A stretch of DNA of 64,000 nt from contig CAWKDV010000002.1 in assembly GCA_963848495.1 (NCBI GenBank), positions 1,674,001 to 1,738,000 of the forward strand, in the 5' to 3' direction. The stretch comes from JAICJR01 sp963848495 (GTDB taxonomy: Bacteria; Actinomycetota; Thermoleophilia; Solirubrobacterales; Thermoleophilaceae). The stretch's first letter is position 1. Each line of letters opens with the position of its first letter. Of this stretch, positions 15,502 through 23,325 are shown in pieces. Made by a program: the position numbers and the translations under genes. Under the pieces are notes generated by a model. The model was not told where the DNA came from. It did not search any database and worked only from the letters and a program-made list of their open reading frames with translations.

Positions 15502-15737
15502 TGGCCACGATCGCGATGAGGCACATCCGCGAGGGCGAGGTGCCCAAGGACGGCGGCACCGCGATCCAGCAGGACGCCGACCGGCCGGTGTTCAACGGCA
15601 ACGGCCCGAACGACTACGTCTGCGTCGAGTGCGGCAACGTGCTGGCGGCGGCGATGGACCCCGCCTACATGACGAAGAAGGTGCGCGTGCGCTGCGCCCG
15701 CTGCCGGACCGTCAACGTGGCGGTGACCGGCGACTAG
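15501..15737 (+). CDS. Small zinc-ribbon protein
   Basis: 78 residues; the ATG shares its A with the stop of the preceding CoxG-like gene, so the two are co-translated. The C-terminal half carries two Cys pairs, CVECGN and CARCRT, about 25 residues apart, forming a zinc ribbon. The N-terminal half is polar (REGEVPKDGGTAIQQDADRP). No named family is recognised. Its role is unknown; coupling to a CoxG paralogue suggests an accessory or regulatory function in the same pathway. Confidence 0.8.
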   Translation: MATIAMRHIREGEVPKDGGTAIQQDADRPVFNGNGPNDYVCVECGNVLAAAMDPAYMTKKVRVRCARCRTVNVAVTGD

Positions 15738-15741
15738 CTCT

Positions 15742-16560
15742 TCAGCCGCCGATGGGCGCGCGCGGGTTCGCGCCCCAGAACACCTGGGTCCCAAGCATCC
15801 CCACCAGGTGCACGCCGACGACGTTCACCACCATCGACTTGGCGGTGGCCGTGCCGACGCCGACCGGCCCCCCGCTCGCCGTGTAGCCGTAGAAGGCGCC
15901 CACGATCACGATCAGCGTGGCCATCGCCATCGCCTTGATCAGGCTGAAGAGCAGGTCAGGTGGGTTCTGGAACATCCAGAAGATCAGGAGGAACCCGCCG
16001 CTCGACACCTCGCCGATCTGCTGGACGACCGCCAGGTAGGAGGCGAAGAAGCCGGCTCCCACCGCCGTGATGTACATCGCCGGCAGCGCGAGCCATGCCG
16101 CGAGCAGGCGGGTGGCGCAGAGGAAGGTCATGGAGTTGATGCCCATCACCTCGAGCGCGTCGATCTCGTCGCTGATGCGCATGGCGCCGATCTCGGCCAC
16201 CAGGCCGGTGCCGACCTTGGCCGACATCATGTAGCCGAAGGCGTAGGGCATCACCTCCCGCAGGTCGCACCAGGCGGAGAACACCCCCGCGTTGGCCGGC
16301 GCGCCCACCGAGCGGCTGAAATAGGCGCCCTCGATCCCGCATTCGAGCCCGAGGATGAAGGCCAGGCTCCAGATCACGAGCGTGGAGCCCAGGATCAGGA
16401 TGCCGGCCTGCCGCAGCGCCTCGCCGAAGAAACGCAGCACGCGACCCGAGAGCACGAGCGCCACGACCCGCCCGGCGAAGCGGGCGAGCGTGCCGACCCC
16501 CTCCCAGCTGGACGTACCCCTCAAAAATGAATATTGACTCAGAATTGAGCACAGTGTCAT
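15742..16560 (-). CDS. MlaE/YrbE family ABC permease (orphan)
   Basis: About 272 residues from ATG 16560, which lies two bases from the divergent tetR start; the frame is open to 16626 and a TTG near 16524 would give a shorter protein, so the start is uncertain. The protein is a multi-helix membrane permease with family segments SRSVGAPANAGVFSAWCDLREVMPYAFGYMMSAKVGTGLVAEIGAMRISDEIDALEVMGI, which match the MlaE/YrbE proteins that move phospholipids or sterols with Mce proteins and an Mkl-type ATPase. No ATPase or mce gene lies in the window, which is unusual for this family. Confidence 0.88.
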   Translation of the reverse strand: MTLCSILSQYSFLRGTSSWEGVGTLARFAGRVVALVLSGRVLRFFGEALRQAGILILGSTLVIWSLAFILGLECGIEGAYFSRSVGAPANAGVFSAWCDLREVMPYAFGYMMSAKVGTGLVAEIGAMRISDEIDALEVMGINSMTFLCATRLLAAWLALPAMYITAVGAGFFASYLAVVQQIGEVSSGGFLLIFWMFQNPPDLLFSLIKAMAMATLIVIVGAFYGYTASGGPVGVGTATAKSMVVNVVGVHLVGMLGTQVFWGANPRAPIGG

Positions 16561-16563
16561 AAT
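16534..16563 (+). promoter_or_regulatory. Promoter of the TetR-B3/4 gene with possible operator
   Basis: TTGACT at 16534-16539 and TCATAA/CATAAT at 16557-16563 are 17-18 bases apart, in a markedly AT-rich stretch for this genome. The -10 overlaps the first ATG (16562), so transcription would begin near 16570 and the in-frame ATG at 16574 could be used leaderless. CTCA-GAAT-TGAG (16538-16549) inside the spacer is an inverted repeat that could bind the TetR product and control both divergent genes. Confidence 0.55.
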
Positions 16564-17842
16564 GTCGTCCGGCATGCAAGCCCTATCCCGCTCCGAGCGC
16601 CGCAAGGCGCGCACCGTCGGCGCCATCCTCGACGCGGCGGAGCGCCACTTCCTCGAGCACGGCTTCCAGGCCGCGAAGGTGGACGAGATCGCGGACGAGG
16701 CCGACGTCGCCGTCGGTTCCGTCTACAACCACTTCGCAAGCAAGGAGGCGCTCTACGGCGCGCTGCTCGAGCGCGCGCTCGACCTGTTTGACACCTACAT
16801 GGGCGAGGAGGGGCAGCCACAGGGCTCGGCGCTCGAACAGCTCCTCGACACCGCCGGCCGCCTGGCGCGCTTCGGCCGCGAGCGGCCGGGTCACATGCGG
16901 CTGCTGGCACTGCCGCAGCCCCCGCTGCCGGACGCCGACCTGCTCGAACGCCTGCGCGGGTCGATGGCGGACCACGAGCGCCGCACGGCCGCGCTGATCG
17001 AGGCGGCGGCGCGTCGCGGAGACGTGCGGCCGCTCGACTCGCGCCGCGCCGCTGCATTCCTGTGGGCGGCCTGGAAGGGAGTGCTGACGCTCGGCTCAGC
17101 GCCGGGCGACCGCGAGCTGGCAGCCACGCTCGAGGCGGGACTGCGAATCGTGCTCGGCGGGCTGGCTTCGGATTCGGCGCGCCAGGATGAGGAAGTCGTG
17201 CGCGCGATCTTGGAGACCGCGCCCGGCCCGCCCGCCCCCGCCGGTCCGGCGCTGCGGCGCGCACCCGTGGTCGGCGCTCTGCGATCCGAGCTCCCGGGGC
17301 TGGGGCTCTGGACGGTGGAGGTCGCGGCGGCGCCCGCAGCGAGTCCAGCCTCCGTCGAGCGCCGGCTGCATGAGCACGGAGCACGCCCGTCGGCCGCGGA
17401 GCTGGGCGGCGCCCGGCCCGAGTCCGCGCCCTGGGCCTACCGGGTGCTGCTGCGGCAGTTGGGCATCGAGGCCGGCGGCCGGCTGTCGCTGTCCGAGCGC
17501 CTGGCACTGCGGCCCTACGAGCCCTGCGACCTGGACGGCGCGGGCCTGCCGGGGGACGCGCTCACGATCGCCACGCTCGAGACCGGCGTGCCGCTGCTGG
17601 CGTTCGACGCTGACCGGTTGAGCGGCACTCTGGCGCTGCGTCAGCAGCCCGGAGGCGCTGTGGCGATCGCCGACGAGGAGCGGCCCCTGGCGGCGCTGTT
17701 CGGGGAGCGGGCGGGCGATGCGCAGGTCTCGGCGGCCACCACGCGTATCGCGCTCGCAGCGATTCAGGCGAAGGGGGTGCCGGACCTGAGTGTTGAGGAG
17801 GCGCTGTGGACGGCGATCGAGATAATGAAAGAGGCAGAGTAG
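16562..17842 (+). CDS. TetR regulator fused to a B3/4 (phenylalanyl-tRNA synthetase beta-like) domain
   Basis: 426 residues, twice the usual TetR length. Residues about 14-60 are a TetR helix-turn-helix (ILDAAERHFLEHGF, VDEIADEADVAVGSVYNHFASKEALY), followed by an ordinary helical ligand domain to about 205. Residues about 225-426 are different: AYRVLLRQLGIEAGG, LDGAGLPGDALTIATLETGVPLLAFDADRLSGTLALR and EERPLAALFGE follow the B3/4 domain of phenylalanyl-tRNA synthetase beta subunits and its stand-alone relatives. The frame is continuous. The likely true start is ATG 16574 if the mRNA is leaderless. It is divergent from the MlaE permease and probably controls it. Confidence 0.85.
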   Translation: MSSGMQALSRSERRKARTVGAILDAAERHFLEHGFQAAKVDEIADEADVAVGSVYNHFASKEALYGALLERALDLFDTYMGEEGQPQGSALEQLLDTAGRLARFGRERPGHMRLLALPQPPLPDADLLERLRGSMADHERRTAALIEAAARRGDVRPLDSRRAAAFLWAAWKGVLTLGSAPGDRELAATLEAGLRIVLGGLASDSARQDEEVVRAILETAPGPPAPAGPALRRAPVVGALRSELPGLGLWTVEVAAAPAASPASVERRLHEHGARPSAAELGGARPESAPWAYRVLLRQLGIEAGGRLSLSERLALRPYEPCDLDGAGLPGDALTIATLETGVPLLAFDADRLSGTLALRQQPGGAVAIADEERPLAALFGERAGDAQVSAATTRIALAAIQAKGVPDLSVEEALWTAIEIMKEAE

Positions 17843-17856
17843 GGGGGAGGGAGCCT

Positions 17857-18279
17857 GTGTCAGCTCTGAGCATCGGTCGCACCGCGTCGAGGACGATGCT
17901 CGAGTACACGCTGATTGCCGCGATCTTCGTAGGCAGCCTGGCGATGTGGATCGGCCTGCCGCTCGGCTGGATCTGGCTCGTCACGCGGGTGCTCGACAAG
18001 GACCTGGATGTGTACGCCGGCGCACTCGTAGGCTGCCCGCTGACGATGGCCCTGCTCGGCCTGCTGCTGGCTCGTCTGAACGGCACCTATCTGCGTCTCT
18101 CCGGCGGCCATCCTGCCCAGCAGCGCAGCGCCTGGCTCAAGAGCCTGAGCGGCGAGCGGGGCCCGCGGCGGCCGCGTGCGGTGCTCGAGACGAGCATGAC
18201 GATCAGCGTGGTGCTGGCCCTGATCGCGATAACCGTCTGGTTCTTCTTCTACGCGCACTCGTACATGCCCGGTCCGTAG
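17857..18279 (+). CDS. Hypothetical membrane protein with three predicted helices
   Basis: 140 residues from GTG 17857 following a GGGGGGAGGG ribosome binding site; the longer frame from 17806 overlaps the TetR gene and lacks one. Hydrophobic helices lie at about 15-40 (IGLPLGWIWLV), 48-70 and 112-133 (SVVLALIAITVWFFFYAH). A basic, Pro/Arg-rich loop (LSGERGPRRPRAVLE) separates helices two and three and is likely cytoplasmic. I recognise no family. It sits 14 bases after the tetR fusion gene and may be co-transcribed with it. Confidence 0.7.
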   Translation: MSALSIGRTASRTMLEYTLIAAIFVGSLAMWIGLPLGWIWLVTRVLDKDLDVYAGALVGCPLTMALLGLLLARLNGTYLRLSGGHPAQQRSAWLKSLSGERGPRRPRAVLETSMTISVVLALIAITVWFFFYAHSYMPGP

Positions 18280-18330
18280 CCGGTCCTCGACCCTGAACGT
18301 TTCACGTTCGCGGTCGATCAACCGTGCATC

Positions 18331-20796
18331 GTGACCTCCAATCGGGGTGGCCGGCAGGGGACCGGCGTGCGCAAGCACGCCCGCTCCGACGTGCCGGCGC
18401 GCCACGCCGTGAGCGGAGGGCTGATGGCGGCCTTCTACGTGGCGGCCATGGTGCTGGTGGCGATCTGGGCGCTGGTCGACGGCAACCCGCTGCTCAACCG
18501 CGGCGTGGTCATGCTGGTCGTGGGCGTGTCCGGGGTGTCGGTGCCCGCGATCGGCCTCGGCTTCCGCCGCCTGCCGCGGGGCGCGTTCCTCGCTCTGGGC
18601 GCAGGCGCGGCCGCGGCGGTCGGCGCGGTGATGGTGGCGGGTGGCCAGCCGTTCCCCGTCGCCCTGCTCGTGCTCTGGCCGCTGCCGTACGTCGTCGCGA
18701 TCTACCGCCCGCGCCAGGTCGTGCTCCACCTGAGCGTGATCGGCGTGGTCTACGTGGGGGCGCTGATCGGGATCCACCTGCGCCTCGACCACCGCCTGGG
18801 CTTCGGAGCCGAGGACGCCCTCAACTGGACCTTCCTGATGCTGAGCGCGATCGCTCTCACGGTCTTTGTCATGCGCATGCGCCGGGCGCTCAGCGCAAGC
18901 TCCGCGGACCTGCGCAAGAAGGCGGCCCAGCAGGCCGCGGTGGCTCACCTCGGAGCCACGGCGCTCGAGACCACCGACCCCGTGGAGCTGCTCGACGAGG
19001 CGGTGGAGCTGGTGCAGACCGTGCTGGCCGTCGACCTCACGACCGTGCTCGAGTCGCTCGAGGACCGCCGGGAGCTGCTCGCTCGGGCCGGCCGCGGCTG
19101 GCCCGAGCGCATGATCGGCTTCCACAGCGTTGGCACCGACGAGCAGACGCAGGCCGGCTGGTGCCTGGTGCACGGCGGCCTGGTAGTGGCCGAGGACTTT
19201 CGGCGGGAGGCGCGCTTCGGGCTCAGCGACGTGCTGCATGCGCGCGGCGTGCGCAGTGGCGTGGCAGTGCGCATCGAGGGCCGCGGGGCGCCCTTCGGCG
19301 TGCTCGCCGTCCATACGCTGAGGAAGCGGCGGTTCAGCGACGACGAGACGAACTTCCTGCAGGCAATCGCTCACGTCCTGGCCGCAGCGATCGGGCGCCA
19401 GCGCACCGAGGACGAGATCCACTACCAGGCGCTCCACGACCCGCTCACGGGGCTGCCGAACCGGCTGCTGTTCAAGGACCGCCTCAGGCACGCGCTGGCC
19501 CGCTCGGGCCGCGACGGGGCGCCCGTGGCGGTGCTCTTCCTCGACCTCGACAACTTCAAGGTGATCAACGACAGCCTTGGTCACGAGGCGGGCGACGCCG
19601 TGCTGGTGCAGCTGGCGCCGCGGCTCGCCGAGTCGGTGCGCTCGGGCGACACGGTTGCCCGCTTCGGGGGCGACGAGTTCGTGCTCCTGTGCGAGGACCT
19701 GAGCGGCGAGGAGGAGGCGCTCGAGATCGCCCAGCGGGTGCAGAGCTGCTTTGAGCGGCCGTTCGCCATCGGCGGCTCCGAGCACCTCGCCGCCGCGAGC
19801 ATAGGCCTCGCGCTGGGCGCCGCGGGCGCCGACACCCCGGACGAGCTGATCGCCGACGCCGACGCCGCCATGTACCACGCCAAGCGGCACGGCAGAGCGC
19901 GCTGCGAGCGCTTCGAGCCGACGATGCGCCGCAACGCGCAGGAGCGCCTGCGCACGGAGGCGGAGCTGCGCCACGCGCTCGAGAACGACGAGCTGCGCCT
20001 CTACTACCAGCCGGTCGTGAATCTGGCCGGGGGCCGCATCGTCGCCGTTGAGGCACTGGTGCGCTGGCAGCACCCGGAGCGGGGCCTGGTCGCACCCGTG
20101 GAGTTCATTCCGATCGCGGAGGAGAGCGGGCTGATCGTGCCGCTCGGGGACTGGGTTCTACGCGAGGCCCTGCGAATGGCGGCCTACTGGCGCAGGCTGC
20201 GCCCGGCGCCGGCTCCGCCGGTCGTCGTGTCGGTGAACGTGTCGGCCCGCCAGATGGCCGAGCCCGGGCTGGTGCCGCGCGTCGCGCAGGTGCTGAGCGA
20301 GGCCGGCGTCGACCCGTCGCAGCTCGCGCTCGAGATCACCGAGTCGATGCTCATCGAGGACCCGCTCGCCTCGGCAGACGTGCTCAGCGCCCTGCGCGCG
20401 CTCGGGGTGCGGATGGTGCTCGACGACTTCGGCACCGGCTACTCGTCGTTCAACTACATCAAGCACTTCCCGGTCGACTTCCTGAAGCTCGACCGGTCGT
20501 TCGTCGTCGAGCTGACCGCCGGCTCCACGGACGTCGCGATCGTGAACGCGGTCGTGGAGATGGCGCGCGCGCTCGACACCCGTGTGGTGGCGGAGGGGGT
20601 CGAGACGGATGCCCAGCTCGACGAGGTCATCCGCCTCGGTTGCGACCTCGCTCAGGGCTTCTACTTCGCCCGGCCGGTGCCCCCGGAGCGCGTCGACGAT
20701 CTGCTGATGGTCGATCCCTGGCGCTCACCGAATGGGCACGATGTGACGCGCAAGCCCCACCCGGTCGCGGGTTGGTCGGCCTGGAGTTCCTGGTAA
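18331..20796 (+). CDS. Membrane-bound GGDEF-EAL cyclic-di-GMP enzyme with GAF-like domain
   Basis: 821 residues. About five transmembrane helices occupy residues 28-190, a GAF-like sensor about 205-355, GGDEF about 365-525 and EAL about 535-790. The GGDEF motif (446-450) is intact, as is the product-inhibition site RSGD five residues before it. The EAL half keeps EALVR (574-578), the VNVSARQM Asn, ITESML, DDFGTGYSS, LKLDRSF and AEGVET, so both making and breaking c-di-GMP are possible. Start is a GTG; no clear ribosome binding site precedes it. A single-gene unit between two hypothetical operons. Confidence 0.95.
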   Translation: MTSNRGGRQGTGVRKHARSDVPARHAVSGGLMAAFYVAAMVLVAIWALVDGNPLLNRGVVMLVVGVSGVSVPAIGLGFRRLPRGAFLALGAGAAAAVGAVMVAGGQPFPVALLVLWPLPYVVAIYRPRQVVLHLSVIGVVYVGALIGIHLRLDHRLGFGAEDALNWTFLMLSAIALTVFVMRMRRALSASSADLRKKAAQQAAVAHLGATALETTDPVELLDEAVELVQTVLAVDLTTVLESLEDRRELLARAGRGWPERMIGFHSVGTDEQTQAGWCLVHGGLVVAEDFRREARFGLSDVLHARGVRSGVAVRIEGRGAPFGVLAVHTLRKRRFSDDETNFLQAIAHVLAAAIGRQRTEDEIHYQALHDPLTGLPNRLLFKDRLRHALARSGRDGAPVAVLFLDLDNFKVINDSLGHEAGDAVLVQLAPRLAESVRSGDTVARFGGDEFVLLCEDLSGEEEALEIAQRVQSCFERPFAIGGSEHLAAASIGLALGAAGADTPDELIADADAAMYHAKRHGRARCERFEPTMRRNAQERLRTEAELRHALENDELRLYYQPVVNLAGGRIVAVEALVRWQHPERGLVAPVEFIPIAEESGLIVPLGDWVLREALRMAAYWRRLRPAPAPPVVVSVNVSARQMAEPGLVPRVAQVLSEAGVDPSQLALEITESMLIEDPLASADVLSALRALGVRMVLDDFGTGYSSFNYIKHFPVDFLKLDRSFVVELTAGSTDVAIVNAVVEMARALDTRVVAEGVETDAQLDEVIRLGCDLAQGFYFARPVPPERVDDLLMVDPWRSPNGHDVTRKPHPVAGWSAWSSW

Positions 20797-20806
20797 TCAT
20801 CCGGGC

Positions 20807-21688
20807 GTGAGCTCCGGAAAGCCGTCGGTGGCCGTGCTGGGCACCGGCATCATGGGCGCGCCCATCGCGCGCAACATCGCGGCCGCCGGCCTCGACACGC
20901 GGGCCTGGAACCGCACGCGCTCGAAGGCCGATCCTCTGGCCCAGCACGGCGTGGCGGTGGCGAACACGCCGGCCGAGGCGGTGGAGGGCGCGGATGCGCT
21001 GGTGACGATGCTCGCCGACGGCGCGGCGGTCGAGCACGTGATGACCGAGGGCGGCGCGCTCGACGCGATGCGCGACGACGCGCTCTGGGTCCAGATGAGC
21101 ACGGTCGGCATAGCCGCAACCGAGCGGCTTGCGCAGCTCGCCGAGCAGCGCGGCGTGGAGTTCGTCGACTCGCCGGTGAGCGGCACGAAGAAACCGGCCG
21201 AGGACGCCGCTCTGACCGTGCTCGCGTCCGGGCCCGAGGCGGCACACGCGCTCTGCGCGCCGATCTTCGACGCGATCGCCTCGAAGGTCGTCTGGCTGGG
21301 CGAGGCCGGCGAGGGCACGCGGCTCAAGCTCGTGATCAACGCCTGGGTCGTGGCGCTGCTCGCGAACCTGGCGGAGACGATCGCCTTCGCCGAGGGCATC
21401 GACGTGCCGCCCGAGCAATTCCTCGAGGCGATCGACGGAGGCGCCGTGGGCGCGCCCTACGCGCAGCTCAAGGGGCCGATGATGATCAAGCGCGAGTTCC
21501 CCACCTCGTTTCCGCTCGACCTGGCCCTGAAGGACGTGCGGCTGGTGCTCGAGGCGGGGGACGGGAAGGGCCTCGAGCAGCCGCTCAGCCGCGCCACCGA
21601 GCGCCTGTTCGAGCGTGCCGCGGAGCGGGGCCACGGCGGGGAGGACATGGCGGCGATCTTCTGCGGCGTGGCAGACTGCCGCACCTGA
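20807..21688 (+). CDS. 3-hydroxyisobutyrate dehydrogenase-type beta-hydroxyacid dehydrogenase
   Basis: 293 residues from GTG 20807. The N-terminal Rossmann motif is VLGTGIMGAPIARNI (9-23). The substrate motif DSPVSGTKKPAEDAAL lies near residue 122, and the catalytic Lys is in GTRLKLVINAW near 168, all as in the beta-hydroxyacid dehydrogenase family (3-hydroxyisobutyrate, glyoxylate/succinic semialdehyde reductases). It oxidises or reduces a 2-substituted hydroxy acid with NAD(P). Its last base overlaps the start of the HadA-like gene, so the three genes here form an operon, perhaps for branched-chain or fatty acid metabolism. Confidence 0.88.
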   Translation: MSSGKPSVAVLGTGIMGAPIARNIAAAGLDTRAWNRTRSKADPLAQHGVAVANTPAEAVEGADALVTMLADGAAVEHVMTEGGALDAMRDDALWVQMSTVGIAATERLAQLAEQRGVEFVDSPVSGTKKPAEDAALTVLASGPEAAHALCAPIFDAIASKVVWLGEAGEGTRLKLVINAWVVALLANLAETIAFAEGIDVPPEQFLEAIDGGAVGAPYAQLKGPMMIKREFPTSFPLDLALKDVRLVLEAGDGKGLEQPLSRATERLFERAAERGHGGEDMAAIFCGVADCRT

Positions 21689-22128
21689 TGGCCGTGGACG
21701 AGAGCCGCAAGGGCAAGACCTACCCCCCGTTCGAGTACGAGGTGGGGCGCGAGAAGATCCGCGAATACGCCTACGCGGTGGGCCACCACGAGCCCGTCCA
21801 CCACGACCGCGAGGCGGCGCGCGGGGCCGGCTTCCGCGACGTGGTGGCGCCGCCGATGTTCGCCGTCGTCTACTCCACGGGCTCGGTCGGACCGGCTGTG
21901 CTCGACCCCGAGGTGGGCATCAACTTCGCCCGCATGCTGCACGGCAGCCAGGAGTTCGTCTGGGGCGAACCGGTCTGCGCGGGCGACACCATCACGACGA
22001 CCACCACGCTCGAAAACCTCTACGAGCGCACCGGGATGGAGTTCTACGTCTTCAGGTCGGTATCGGAGAACCAGGACGGGCAGGAGGTCGTGCGCGGCAC
22101 CTGGACCAACATCGTGAGGGGTGGCTGA
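21688..22128 (+). CDS. HadA-like (MaoC/FAS1-type) dehydratase subunit
   Basis: 146 residues. The fold is a single hot-dog domain of the mycobacterial HadA/HadC type: KTYPPFEYEVGREKIREYAYAVGHHEPVHHD at the start, APPMFAVVYSTG in the middle and a strand-rich end with FARMLHGSQEFVWGEPVCAGD. In mycobacteria HadA pairs with HadB to dehydrate 3-hydroxyacyl-ACP, with HadB carrying the catalytic Asp/His. A HadB-like gene follows, overlapping by eight bases, which supports a heterodimer. Mycolic acid synthesis is not implied; related pairs occur widely in actinobacteria. Confidence 0.88.
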   Translation: MAVDESRKGKTYPPFEYEVGREKIREYAYAVGHHEPVHHDREAARGAGFRDVVAPPMFAVVYSTGSVGPAVLDPEVGINFARMLHGSQEFVWGEPVCAGDTITTTTTLENLYERTGMEFYVFRSVSENQDGQEVVRGTWTNIVRGG

Positions 22129-22525
22129 GCTGGCCGAGCTCGAGCAGGGCGCCGCGATCCCCGAGCTGCGGGTCACGCCCGACAAGTACCTGCCGCACCG
22201 CTACGCGGGCGCGTCGGGCGACTTCAACCCGATCCACATCGACCCGGAGTTCGCACGTGCGGTCGGCCTGCCCGGCAACATCCTGCACGGCCTGTACGGC
22301 ATGGCGCAGGTGGCGCGCGCCGCGGTGGAGGCGGCGGGCGGCGACCCGCGCTCGCTCAGGCGGCTGTCGGTGCAGTTCCGCGGCATGGGCTTCCCGGAGC
22401 AGGAGATCGTGGTGACCGGCACGGTGCGCGAAGGGGGCGACGGCCGCGTGGTCGTCGACATCGAGGCCGTGCAGGGCGACAACCGCATCATCCGCAACGC
22501 GGAGGCAGAGCTGCAGTTGCCCTGA
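22121..22525 (+). CDS. HadB-like MaoC dehydratase subunit
   Basis: 134 residues from GTG 22121. The hydratase-2 motif is complete: YAGASGDFNPIHID (about 27-40) supplies the catalytic Asp and His, followed by LPGNILHGLYGMAQVAR. It should be the catalytic partner of the HadA-like protein encoded just upstream, dehydrating or hydrating acyl chains. The gene ends in front of a perfect hairpin (22526-22549), so it is probably the last of the operon 20807-22525. Confidence 0.9.
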   Translation: MAELAELEQGAAIPELRVTPDKYLPHRYAGASGDFNPIHIDPEFARAVGLPGNILHGLYGMAQVARAAVEAAGGDPRSLRRLSVQFRGMGFPEQEIVVTGTVREGGDGRVVVDIEAVQGDNRIIRNAEAELQLP

Positions 22526-22549
22526 AGATCGGCGCGTTCGCGCCGATCT
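22526..22549 (+). terminator. Hairpin after the HadAB-like operon
   Basis: AGATCGGCGC and GCGCCGATCT form a perfect 10-bp stem with a four-base loop (GTTC), starting right after the stop codon. There is no T-run, as is common for terminators in high-GC actinobacteria. Confidence 0.6.
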
Positions 22550-22557
22550 ACGTTGGG

Positions 22558-23322
22558 GTGGCTCGTAACACCTCATCCATGGGCAGGAGAAGGCGCAAGC
22601 TGGCCGCCTGGGCCGGCTGGGCGCTCGGCACCACCGCCTCGTTCGTCCTCCTGGGCAGCGGCCCGAGCTACGGCATCTCCGCCGTGATCGGACTCGCCGT
22701 GGCAGGAGTGCTGCACCTGACGAACAAACAGGCTGACATCGTGGACCTGCGGAAGAACCTTGCCGAGCGCTACCAGCAGGCGCAGCCCCAGTCACCAGTC
22801 ACGAGTCACCAGTCACCGCCGGACTCGCTAACCGGCTTCCTCAGCCGCTCAACGTTCGAACGAGCGCTCCGCGCCGGCATCGCGAGCGGCCTCCACATCA
22901 GCCTCGTGATGTTCGACCTCGACCGCCTGGAAGAGGTCAACAGCAGGCTCGGGCGCGAGAGCGGCGACAGCGCGCTGCGCCGCTTCGCCGGCCTGATGCA
23001 GGAGCAGGGCCGCATGACCGACCTGTTCGGCCGCCTCGGCGGCGACGAGCTTGCCGTGGCCCTGGTGGACTGCGACGAGGCGGGCGCCTGGGCCTACGCC
23101 GAGCGCGTCGGCAGGCTGCTTCAGAAGCGCAGCCAGGAGGACCGCCTGCCGCTGAGCGTCAGCGCCGGCGTCTCCACCCTCGAGGACGGGCGCGACCCGC
23201 TCGAGCTCTTGATCCGCGCCGAGCGGGCGCTGCATGCCGCGAAGGACTCGGGCCGCGCCCGCACCGCCGTCTGGCGGCCGGAGCCGCTGGTCGGCGAGCC
23301 CGCGCACGGCCTCGTGGCCTGA
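22558..23322 (+). CDS. Membrane-anchored GGDEF diguanylate cyclase
   Basis: 254 residues from GTG 22558 (an ATG at 22579 is an alternative). Two hydrophobic stretches lie at about 17-55, a short helical linker follows, then a GGDEF domain from DSLTGFLSR (about 88). The active-site motif is GGDEL (161-165); Leu for Phe is tolerated in active cyclases. The inhibitory RxxD site (RMTD) sits five residues before it. The linker between membrane part and GGDEF is encoded by four tandem 7-mers (22789-22816) and reads SPVTSHQSP. It ends three bases from the convergent MFS gene. Confidence 0.9.
   Translation: MARNTSSMGRRRRKLAAWAGWALGTTASFVLLGSGPSYGISAVIGLAVAGVLHLTNKQADIVDLRKNLAERYQQAQPQSPVTSHQSPPDSLTGFLSRSTFERALRAGIASGLHISLVMFDLDRLEEVNSRLGRESGDSALRRFAGLMQEQGRMTDLFGRLGGDELAVALVDCDEAGAWAYAERVGRLLQKRSQEDRLPLSVSAGVSTLEDGRDPLELLIRAERALHAAKDSGRARTAVWRPEPLVGEPAHGLVA
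22789..22816. repeat. Tandem 7-mer array inside the GGDEF gene, CAGTCAC unit
   Basis: Four units: CAGTCAC, CAGTCAC, GAGTCAC, CAGTCAC. The reverse complement GTGACTG is the same unit as in the xdhC array at 4051-4112. It encodes SPVTSHQSP, the same peptide flavour as the xdhC linker (SPVTS), and again separates two domains. Confidence 0.9.
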
Positions 23323-23325
23323 GCG

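Noticed and set aside
17860..20073. 737-codon minus-strand frame opposite the GGDEF-EAL gene
   Set aside because: Antisense shadow of a well-identified protein; no recognisable motif.
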